A stretch of 64,000 nt of DNA from contig AP031357.1 in the NCBI GenBank assembly GCA_037833965.1, positions 516,001-580,000 on the forward strand. The letters run 5' to 3'. Position 1 is the stretch's first letter, and each line of letters starts with the position of its first letter. The notes under the pieces were generated by a model. That model did not search any database. It was not told the origin of the DNA and saw only the letters and a program-made list of their open reading frames with translations. This document shows positions 48,620-58,660 of the stretch, piece after piece. A program made the translations under genes and the position numbers. This stretch comes from Marchantia polymorpha subsp. ruderalis (lineage: Eukaryota; Streptophyta; Marchantiopsida; Marchantiales; Marchantiaceae).

Positions 48620-49003
48620 TTAAGAGTTGACCTTTTTAAATGTGGAGATCTGGTTTTTTATGACATCACTCTTGACTTCTCAATTGCAAATAATGACATA
48701 GATAACATTTTGTTTCAATCTACTTGCACAAATGCAGTTCATATTTTTAACATGTAGTGCATTTAAGTACATTATTCTATTAGTATATGTGACATTTGAT
48801 ATGCCATACTTTTTTTTATTTTCTTTAAGAAACTGATTTGCATGATATTCTTGAACCCCCATTTTTACTATGGATAAAAAATCAAATGTACTATTTTTCT
48901 TGTTAAGAACAACATAGTAGGAGAATGTTACAATGTGTGGTAGAAGATTTGGCAATGATCCACACACCTTTGCCAAATTTTTGCGAAGGGTTAGACTTAT
49001 CAT
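48620..49003 (-). mobile_element. Copia gag remnant
   Basis: An open stretch on the - strand reads GSLPNLLPHIVTFSYYVV, then a charged region ending LKENKKKYGI, like the C-terminal half of copia-type gag. About 250 bases further on, in a shifted frame, a CYLC..........CHKKP sequence with a stop inside looks like a damaged zinc knuckle. No clear pol domain or LTRs were found. The surrounding 47.6-49.7 kb is AT-rich with no gene. Confidence 0.5.
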
Positions 49004-52000
49004 TATAAGCTATATAGTCGTTGCATATTTATTATATTTGCGTGTGATTCTGACACAGCTATATATATAATTTATATTTAAGTTAACATTGGTTTTTTTT
49101 CACGAATTCTACTGGAATCATAAAGTTTATCATAATTTACCCATCATTTTAATATACTATACATTCTAAAAATAAGAATAGTGTGTGGAACGATGATTAA
49201 TGATATATTTATTCAGTTACATGTAATCTGTTTAGGGAATGAAAATAAACATGTGGTGTTCTCAGGACAAGAGAAGATAGATACTGATGAATTTCTTACT
49301 AATTGTGATCGAGAGCAATTTTATATTTGGTTAAGAGCACCATATTGTGTTTACAAATACTGCATGTAAAGAATGATTGGATTGTCATCTGTCTTTGATG
49401 TGATTTAACATCATCCGAGATCTTGAAGTATATGGATATGCATAAAAGGTACCAGATTTTTGGATTAATTCGTTCTGTACTTTATTTTTGACAACTTTGT
49501 GACGGAATCTATGACATATTTATAAAAAACGGTTAACATGATTTTTTTTATATCTTATGTTCTTTATTGTGTATCATTTTATCAGCAAGGGACAGCAAGT
49601 GAAGGAGATAGCAGAGCTAATATGTATTTTAATTGATGATTCTCAGAATGTAAACAAATTCAAATAATTTATTGTAAAGTTATTTGGTATTAGCCCCATT
49701 TATACTTTGGTTCCATCGCCACACAACTTGATGTGACCTTCCGTCCTTTATTCGCTCCTCCGTCAATCACGTCACGGCGGATCCTTTTGTGAAATATTAT
49801 GAGAGGATAAGACACTCAGCAATTTCCTGTAAGAAAAACATGTAACGGTATAAAATCCACCAACGTTAATGTTCATGATGAACGGAGCAACTATACTCGT
49901 CTCTCTCTTCCTCGTTCGCTCGCTCGCTCGCTCGCACTCCCTTTAGAGATCTTACATGTATCTTCGAGAAACACAACCTGCTGTTGTCATAAACCGGATG
50001 CGGGCTGGCCGGCACAGCCATGCAAACTCGATGATCGACAGCTTTGCATGAAATTAAAACGGAGGCCACCGCCTCCCTCGTACTTTCCTCCCGCCGTCTG
50101 CTCACCGGGACCCACGGGGAAAAACACGGCCAGACGATCCCTTTCGTACGTGGTCAGAGTTTATGACCACGAACTGCGATTCCTATGACCACGAACTGCG
50201 ATTCCTGTGATCATCATCCCAGTCAAAGGGTCTGACTGCGTATCAATACACCTTCCTCGCTATGGTAATGCAGTTCATCTTTTCTCATCTAACGGGGTCG
50301 TTTGTAACAGTCCGTCCCCAAACTGAATCCTGAATGTACTTTGAAAATATCCTGTACGCATAATCAGTATTAATTGCGACTTACAAAGTGACCTCTGCAT
50401 TAGGGCTTCCGGAACCATTCTCAATTTCTAGAACCTGAAAGTCTCCTACTTATGGTAAATAACCTCCCCTTCTTCCGATCACGTTGTATTTTTATTGGAC
50501 TTCAGTTGAAATAATGACAAGAATTGTAATCTATGCGTAACAGGAAGTTTTCGAGAGTACTTCTACTGTCTTCTTCTATCACTCTGGACAGGGAATATAC
50601 TTGATTACGATGTCAAAACTGGTCCAGATTTCTAATTTTTTGGGAAGAAACTCAATCATTCTGTATGTGATTAAGAATGTAATGTGAACGCATTTCTAGT
50701 CTACTCTGTTTTAATTAATATTTGAAGGTGTCGAAATCATAGGAGGGAAAGAAATGACAACCTGATACAGAACTAGAAGGGACAGACCGCCAGCTCCTAT
50801 CAAAACAGTCGAGAGCCATGCACAAACCATTCACAAAGAACAAACTAATAACAAAGCACAAACAATTCACAAAGAGACTTCAACTCAGGCATTGTAAAAG
50901 AGAGTTACGGAAGGGGCAAGTCGAGTTGAGATTTTTGGAACTCTTTTCGGGTCCTTTGGTCCTTGGTCAAAAATCTAAAACATTGAAGCTTTTAGGTTTT
51001 GGTCGTTTGTACTTTTTTCGAAGGTTATAGTCCCTTGCGGTGCCTCTTATCTTCTTTATAGCCGAAGGCAAAGAGAATACTTTTGCAGGAGAAGACCGAA
51101 GTTTAACGTTTTGCTCTCCAGATTTTATAAAGAATTGCTGGTTGTCATGGATAACATGAAAACAATCAAACTATACCTGAAGAGAGCTCCCGGTCATGCA
51201 AAATTGCTTGGAGCTCAATTGTACTTCATACTAGGTCTTATTTGTTGGAGGACATCCTAGCTTTAGAAACAACTGTATGGATCGTTCCTTCTCCACTCTT
51301 CAAATTCGTGTACTCCGCTTTTCCTATGAGCCGAATCAGTTTGGATGTCCTCCAAGTTTCCTGCGACTACTCTATCCATCACTTATGAGATGAATGGGGG
51401 CCAAAGTAAAAAGCGAAAAAGGATGGGAAGAACCCTACAAGGATGAAACAAAACATCTAGGTCCCAATAGTATCTCAATCTTAAATATGTCTGATAGTAT
51501 CTAAGATATCTTTCATGCGTTGGAGCTGGTTTACTGGGTCTCAAAAAGTAGGACCGCACTTGGATAAAGTACGTAGGGAGGTAGAAGGAGAAGGTAACCG
51601 CTGAAAGCATTCGAAGAATATTGCTGGTAGAATGCCTAGAGGCGTAGAGTACAATGGAGTGCAGTGCGTGGAGTTGAAATGGGATTCACACCATGTTTGT
51701 GATTAAAGTAAAAATGAAAAAAAATTCACAGAAATTGCTTGCTAGCTCTTAAGCTTCTTGATTACTTGTGAACGTCCACGATTTGGTTTTGCAATTCCTG
51801 TGCCTGAAACTCACGAGATTCTTGGGGGGTAGTGGAGCTCATGAGGTGTTTCTTGATTGCCACCTTTTGTCCCGGAAGTGCTCCATGGCAGCCCTGTGTC
51901 CTTAGTTATGTCTCCATTCTCTCCACCATCGGCATCACCGGAGCACGAAAATCTGCAATGCAAAGTCAGTCAACCGTGCTTCATATTCTATCACCACAGC

Positions 52001-54580
52001 TGAGACGCATTGAATTCCCCCATCAGCTTTTCCATAAATCATAGCTCCTTTGGCATTAACCAACTGATTTTGATTGGAATAAAATGCAAAGATCTCTGAA
52101 AAGTTAGAGTGATCTTCTAATGATAGGAAATTCCAAGACCTAAAGTCCGCACTCTCCTAAGACCGATAAAAGCAGGAAGTATACGTCGACTGTAAGTGTA
52201 ATTATGTAACTTTGCTCCACGGCATAAACTTTCAACGTACCCGGAGAACGATGTGGAAGAAACAAGTTGATGGTTTCCAAGATACGCTATGATTAACACC
52301 GAAAGTACCCCGTCCCACGTCTGACATACATGGTTGAAAGGGTTGCGCATTGACAATCTTCATTTGTCCGCGGTGTTCTTGAACGTGTCTGAATAATGGT
52401 TACCGCCCACTTTTCATAAATTGAAGTGTTCTAGTACAAAAATAACCCCCGCGCGAAATTGCTTCCGCATCAATCAACTTCACCGTACAGTGCTCTCGGA
52501 TGCAGCACAAACTGGAATATAGAATCATTACTTTTATACCCCTCGTCTCCTTTAGCAATACAATCCCGTTCCGATATTCCGCTACCTTTTCAAGTAGAAA
52601 CAAATCACGTCATTTAGAAATAAGACAGACAATTTGTCGCTGATGGGCCTCACCATCGAAGCGGGATGCCTTCCCCACATACCACCTCAAAAAGTGCAAC
52701 CTAAGGAGACAATCCGATGTCGGCTATCAATGCAAGAACGGAAACATTGAAGGGGAAGAAGAAATTCGCTCCACAAGTGTGATGAGTGCTATGACATACT
52801 GTAGAACTCTATGTTCGGCGGAAGGTTAAATGCATTATTTAACGAAACCCTACGAATGCAGCAAAGACGATGGGAAGACTCCAGCCAAGGTGAAATTGAT
52901 CCTGCTACATGTCCGAGTTTTAGCATGCAGGGCTTTATACTGTGCAGGATCGCTGTCATGGAAAAGAATCTGTTCCATGCAAACGAGGACGAATTGACCA
53001 AATCAAATCCTCCTCTGCTCTGTTGTGGTGTTGGTCCCACATGTTCCTACAATTCCTGCACCTTGCTGGCTCCGCAATGCTTTTCGTTCTCGCCATGCGT
53101 TCTCCCGATGATCAATCCTTTTGACTTATCTATGAATGTTGGGCTTTACGAGCCTGTTCATTGTCCAGTGCAAGATATTACCACTTACAAGGATAAAGCT
53201 TAATAATTCCTGTCCGCGGAAAAATCTGGTCAGTGAGGTTACCATTGTTCTCACTCTTCGGAAATCTCTGACCTCCCTTTTTCTTTTGTCTACTTGACCA
53301 GCAAATATGGTCTATAAGAGGTAAATTAGTCTAGGCGTTGTAGGGACGCTAGGCATGAACTTATTGCTTGTATTTTACCCACGACTTGATATCGTTTATA
53401 GAAAAGTTGCGGTCTTCCCGTTTACAATGAGATATTGGGATTTTCCAATGCTCATTCATACAGTTCATTTGTCTATCCGTTTATACATTAGCTATAAAAG
53501 TTTTAGCGAACAGTGTATTCATTGTGAGAAGTGTTAATCAGATAAGTGATACAATTTAATACTTGCTTATCTAGAATTATCTTTCTAAAGGTATCTAAGT
53601 ACAGTGCATGATATCTTTAGGCATATGTTCCTCGCATGCATACTTTAGAAAAATGAAATGTCATCACCAAAAGCTTTAGGCATTCTTGGAGTTTCAATAA
53701 TATGAAAGGATTTTGTGGAGTGCTACCTAGACAACACTCTTCAAGTATATGTACTGCATATAAATACCTATCTTACACTTGTTACTATTACGAGCATTTG
53801 ATATTGTCTGATCTATCTTTGCTCTTGTACGCATCTAACTACTTCACACGGACATACTCTGATAACATTTTATGCCGTCTTTGATTTACATCATTAGATA
53901 AGCGAAATCAGAGCGCGTGCTAAGAAATTTAGCATGAATACAGATTTTCTTCAACTTGGTGTGGAACTAGGCTTATGATTAAAAAAAGAAATTAAACATG
54001 TAGATTCTTTTGGATTCAGGCTGTATCATCAACTTTGTTATCTTATTTGTTTCTGATTTCCAATATATTATTTTGTTGAAATGTATGGAGGATGTAAATG
54101 GCATAATTTTCCTCACAATACTGATTGAGACACATAATATATATTTTGTTACTGTTAAACACCAATTTTATAATTTTTTTCCTCATCAATTTGACTAGTG
54201 ATCCATATTCTATCTTAATAGATTTATAATTGAAACACATGCTCATATCCTTTAGTACTTGTGATCATTCATCAAAGATAATAGATATAAGTAGTATGAA
54301 ATTCATGAATTATATATTATCCTTATCTAGATGTGAGGTTTGGAGAGTTTGGGAAATTGGAAAAGCATAGAAGGTTACAAATTCCAATGATTGATTCAAA
54401 TTGTGTTACGTTACATTTTTCTATTGTACAAAGGCATAACCGTCAAATAGAGAGTTCATGATTGCTCCGGCTCCAAAGCTGTGGAAGTCCTTGGTCCATT
54501 TCATGATAGTGTCTAATGGTTGCACCATATTGAAACTTTGCCATATCGCTGCAAACTTACTTGTATAATTTCCAAGTTAG
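49004..54580. other. Intergenic, no gene I can support
   Basis: 49.0-49.7 kb is AT-rich. 49.7-53.3 kb is of mixed composition with only short, unconvincing frames; the longest (52811-53203, +, 130 codons) is Cys-rich but unrecognised. 53.3-54.5 kb is AT-rich again. A CGCT microsatellite lies at about 49912-49934. Confidence 0.4.
50162..50205. repeat. 22-bp perfect tandem duplication
   Basis: A 22-base unit (TATGACCACGAAC then TGCGATTCC) at 50162-50183 is repeated at 50184-50205. Function unknown. Confidence 0.9.
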
Positions 54581-54589
54581 TCATAAATT

Positions 54590-54783
54590 GGGGAGCGGCT
54601 AGTTATCCATCTGTTTGGGTTAATTATCCCTCACCCTAGGCTAATGTGCATTACACTCTGTGCTCGCGAACATTATATCACGGAGCTCTAGTAAACACAG
54701 GGATAGCTCTGATCAATCGCAGAACTCTGTTGAACAGGGTGAATGATAATTAGACCAAACTAAGGAATAACTAGCCCCGTCCC
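54590..54783. mobile_element. MITE-like inverted-repeat element, 194 bp
   Basis: Imperfect terminal inverted repeats: left GGGGAGCGGCTAGTTATCC, right (reverse complement) GGGACGGGGCTAGTTATTCC. The similarity continues inward (TTAATTATCCCTCACCCT against CTAATTATCATTCACCCT), so the element could fold into a long hairpin. The flanking 6-bp direct repeat TAAATT (54584-54589, 54784-54789) may be the target duplication. Superfamily not assigned. Confidence 0.6.
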
Positions 54784-55255
54784 TAAATTATTATATATGA
54801 ATGTCATCAAGCCACAGTAACATATAATGCTAATTATCTACTTGATGGGATCTTCTTAAACGGGGCCAAGTGAATAGCAACAAGCAGCCATTTGAGATAT
54901 TTGAGTAATATCTAAATGATAAAACAAAGAATTAAGCACCACAGTTTGTTATGTACGTCCTCGTGGTGTGGTGAGGCTATACATAGCATCGCGATACATA
55001 CCTCATGTATATTATTTGCCTATTATCCGAGCAAATGTTCCGCCCTAAATATGGATATAATCTACAACGGACATATCACAGAGCCGGATAATAGATTCCT
55101 CGCGAAACCCGGCAAGGCTCGGTCCTGCGGGGGTCAACCTAATCATCCGACCAATAATTTGATGTAATGCGAACCAGGAAGATTGCGGTTTAGGAAATTG
55201 TGAGGAAATAAAAGGAAACGAACGGACTGTCGGAAGTCAGACATCCTTCGACTAT

Positions 55256-55492
55256 TCACTCGACCATGTTTTTAGGCCCTACCCGCAGCCGCGATTGTAA
55301 TATGCGCCATGCCTCCCCCAAGTCCGTAGCCATGGGTAGAAATGAGCCAAAAGTTACTCCGAGCTCTTCAGCGCGGGCGCTGATTTCTGCAATCATCTGT
55401 TCCCTCACAGGAAGAAGTTTAATCAACCGACTTCCGGTAAGTACACCGAACCATCGGTCGGTTTCCAGCAACAGCAGCATCTTTGATTCCAT
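55256..55492 (-). CDS. Unassigned 78-codon ORF beside the hAT element (doubtful)
   Basis: An ATG frame, moderately charged and helical-looking (MIAEISARAEELGVTFGSF in the middle), ending VGPKNMVE. A CAG acceptor falls just before the internal Met, so the second half may be a separate exon. The hAT element inserted about 50 bp upstream of its ATG. No family recognised. Confidence 0.25.
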   Translation of the reverse strand: MESKMLLLLETDRWFGVLTGSRLIKLLPVREQMIAEISARAEELGVTFGSFLPMATDLGEAWRILQSRLRVGPKNMVE

Positions 55493-55542
55493 ATTTCGTT
55501 ACGCTTTACCGAAATTAGCGCGCGCGATTACGATGGCGCCGC

Positions 55543-56553
55543 TAGGCTTGGCCACGGTCCGGTCCGGACCGACGGTTAACCGGTTAACCGTCGGGACCGG
55601 TTAACCGGTCCCAGATTTCTCCGGACCGGTTAACCCATCGGTTAACCGGTCCGGGGAAAAAAATTTCCTCTGGCAGCAGATTTAGACCAGCGAGCCTCGC
55701 TGGTCTAATTCTGTCGCCAGAGTAAATTTTTTTATCATCTAATTTGATCACCCAATTCGATAATTGGATAATCTCTAGCATAAATCTCGAGCTCGGATCA
55801 GGGTTTGACATTCCCCCGGGAATCCCCCGGGAATAGATAACTTACTTCCGGAACAGGGGGTGAAACAGGGGGACAACTGGAGGAATCCGCTGGTGCACTC
55901 TTGCTAAGAGGGGGCTACACCCGGAGGATTTTAAGGGTTAAACCCGGGGACACCCGTTGTAAATGTCATTTTATTGAAAAAATTTTGGGAGCATTCACAC
56001 GAAAATAGCGGACTCAATAGCTTTCAATCCACTGAGAACACCCGGAAATTTTTTCCGAAAATATCCGGGCGACCCCGAGAAATCAAGAATGCTCTAGTCA
56101 GAACGTCGGGGCTACGCCCCGACGTTTTGTGGCGCATTTCCGGGGTCACCCGGTGGTTCTAAGCCATGCCTGTCAAACCCTGGCTCGGATGTGTTTCTCC
56201 AGCTTCCCTGCACCCTGGCGCAAAATCGAAGTTTCTCCAATTCGAGAGCGTTTTCACCTCCACTCTAAACACCCTGGCAATCAAACCATCAACGAGACCA
56301 GAATCACGACACTCGCTGGGCACGACAGGACCCACGACCGAAGACAATGAGCAATCGATCCCAGCCACAGCCCCTCCCATCGGCCACGTAGGGTCGACAG
56401 ATGGTTAACCGGTTAAAACCTCGGTTAACCGTTAACCGATATGGCAAAATGCCGGACCGGTTAACTTACCGGTTAACCGGTTAATTGGACCGGTTAACCG
56501 GTCCGCATATTTCCCGGACCGGTTAACCGTTAACCGGACCGTGGCCAAGCCTA
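55543..56553. mobile_element. Non-autonomous hAT-type DNA transposon, 1011 bp
   Basis: A 21-bp perfect terminal inverted repeat starts TAGGCTTGGCCACGGTCC at both ends. The flanking 8-bp direct repeat GGCGCCGC (55535-55542, 56554-56561) is an exact target-site duplication. Eight-bp duplications and TAGGG-like ends with CACGGTCCGGT are hAT features. Dense arrays of GGTTAACCGG-type motifs lie just inside both ends (about 55575-55650 and 56402-56535), like hAT subterminal transposase-binding sites. The interior has two hairpins (55682-55708 and 56102-56126) and no transposase frame, so it must depend on a transposase supplied elsewhere. The intact repeats and duplication suggest a fairly recent insertion. 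Confidence 0.88.
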
Positions 56554-56561
56554 GGCGCCGC

Positions 56562-58660
56562 TCGGCGAGCGAACGACTGGCGCGGTAAATGTACACGGGA
56601 GGGCAGCGGAGGGGAGGGTGGGCCGGGAGCCGGGGGCCGGGGCCAGTGTCAAGAAAGGTGGGACCGAGAGATTTTGTCCTCTCTGTCTCTCACCTCACCT
56701 CACCTCATCTCGTCGCAAGAGCTGGTCCTGCTTTCTGTTGCAGCAGCCTACCTACATCGTAGGACGGGGGATGAATGCGGTGGCCTGGCTCCGTGGCTCG
56801 CTCGCTGAATTGCGGGAAGAAGCAGCCGCAAGCCCGTAACCGCGCCGGAAGGAAAGGGGGAGGGATGATTAATTATCCTTCTTGGGATTCATGGCGAGCT
56901 GCAGCAAGGCGAGCCCCGAGGCTCGGAGATTCCAGGGAGAGATTGCCTGAGGCAGAGCAGCAGGAAGGGAGGTAGATTATGCCGTTTGGCAACGCCATTC
57001 TGACTGGAAATTGATTAGAGTTGGGTGGGGGGTTGGGATCATTGAGTGAGGAAGGGCGAGTGCGTAGGGAGGGACAGAGCGAGTGAGCGGAGCTGAGGCA
57101 GTAAGCTAATCAGCTGAGCTAGTGGTAGCGGGGTGCTAGCAGGCCGACGACGATGGAGTAAAACTATGGACGACCTCTGGCACGTCCCTGCTTCTTTTTA
57201 TCCGTCTGGCCATGAAGGCACGAATGGAGCGGACGGATGTAGAGTAGGTGCGAGTTACAGTGAAGTCTAGGCGCTTCGTTGGGCTCGGGCTCGGGCTTCT
57301 GCTTCTGCTCGTTGCTGCCGCACGGCATTCTTCCTCTCGCGCACTCGCTGTGCACTGGGCCTGAGCATAGTAGGCGTGTTTCTCTCCTCGGAGTATTCAT
57401 CGGCACACTACATACATACATACATACTAGCGCATGCCGCAGGGCGCCTGGCTGCCTCTGTCGCTCGATTCTCCACCAACAGCGACACCCCATCCGTCTT
57501 CCGACGAAGAAATAGATCCGTCTAGTCGTGAGCCCGCTTCTGCTGCTGCTGATGCCGAGAGCAGCGGCTGCTCGCGTTGCGTTGGCCAATGGACTGAAAC
57601 ATTTTTTGGCTGATTGCTGAGGACTCTGTTCTACTTCTCTTCTCTCGTTCCTCCTCGTTTCCTTCCGCTTCTGTTGCCGTACGAACTGTTGTCGGAGTGG
57701 CGAGGAGAGGGGAGTTGTTGAAGCAGCCATCCAAGCCGCAACGACCAATGTTTGTGAAAAGAGCCGAAAGCAAATGCCGTCTTGTGCAGACGAGCATTAC
57801 AGTGAGAGCGTGCGAGCCAAATCGGTCGTGAAAAGCTCGTCGGGTGGGAGCCTTATCAAAGAGACATTCAGGAGGCTGTGGAATGTTACAGCAGGTGATC
57901 CGCCAGAGAAAATCGCATTTGGTCGTGGCTGTTGTTTGCCCCGGCCAGTAGAAGAAGGAAGGAGGGACGCCAGGACGGACAAGTACGGGGACGCTGTTGA
58001 GCAGCTGAGCGAGGGAGGAAGAGAAACAAAGAGGACGAGATAAGCTCTGCTACCAGATTGGGCATGAATACGAGAGACCTACCACGGTCAGCACCACAAA
58101 CGTCATCGCGGAGCAGGTTTCCCATACAGGTCGGTCGCTGGAAGCAGCAGCAGCCTCATCATGTGGGCTTTCCCTGCGCTGGAGCTTACTACCAAACATT
58201 GACTCGAGACGCAGTGCAGCGCAGAGAAGGTCGCGCATTTCCAAGTTGTGAAATGTCCTCCATTCGCCGAGCAGCGCAACATCGTCGAGCGTAGGTTGCT
58301 TAATTATCGCAAGGGGAGGTGCGTAGGAAGTACATTGTCACCACCGTATTCTCCGTGGTCTGAGAAGCCCCGGGGGCGTGCGCGATTCATGCTTCGATCT
58401 TGATGGGAAGAAGGTTGTATGTCTGGGATGGGAGGGTCAAACTGAACAACATAATGCGCCCCCATCCGACTGACATTCCGGCGGTGACAGTTTACGACGA
58501 TGTCGTCTGCCTTTGTGAAATCATAGCTTCGTAGTACATACCATTACACCGTATTTGCTGTCGTTCTATCGAGAAGAGCTCCTTAAAGCCGCCACGACCT
58601 TAGCAACAGCGGATTGAAGGCAGGAGACGGTGAAGCGCGGGCACGCTGGCGCTGTTCAAA
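56562..58660 (+). promoter_or_regulatory. GC-rich upstream region and likely 5' leader of the kinase gene
   Basis: High GC with GA-, CT- and CATA-rich microsatellites (56689-56709, 57409-57426). No recognisable coding gene on either strand; a 194-codon - strand frame (57748-57164) overlaps other frames and has no motif. The start site cannot be placed. An 89-codon upstream ORF is listed separately. Confidence 0.4.
57774..58043 (+). CDS. Upstream ORF or small protein, 89 codons (tentative)
   Basis: ATG at 57774, stop at 58041-58043, about 620 bp before the kinase ATG. It reads MPSCADEHYSESVRAKSVVK, then KETFRRLWNVTAGDPPEKIA, and ends in a very basic stretch. If the kinase transcript starts upstream, this would be a long uORF. 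It could equally be a separate short gene or chance. No family recognised. Confidence 0.25.
   Translation: MPSCADEHYSESVRAKSVVKSSSGGSLIKETFRRLWNVTAGDPPEKIAFGRGCCLPRPVEEGRRDARTDKYGDAVEQLSEGGRETKRTR

Noticed and set aside
56102-56126. GC-rich hairpin like a bacterial rho-independent terminator
   Set aside because: It is inside a plant hAT element and not followed by a functional context; the resemblance is coincidental.
57164-57748. 194-codon - strand open frame in the kinase leader region
   Set aside because: Low-complexity charged product without a domain; overlaps GC-rich leader sequence and other open frames.
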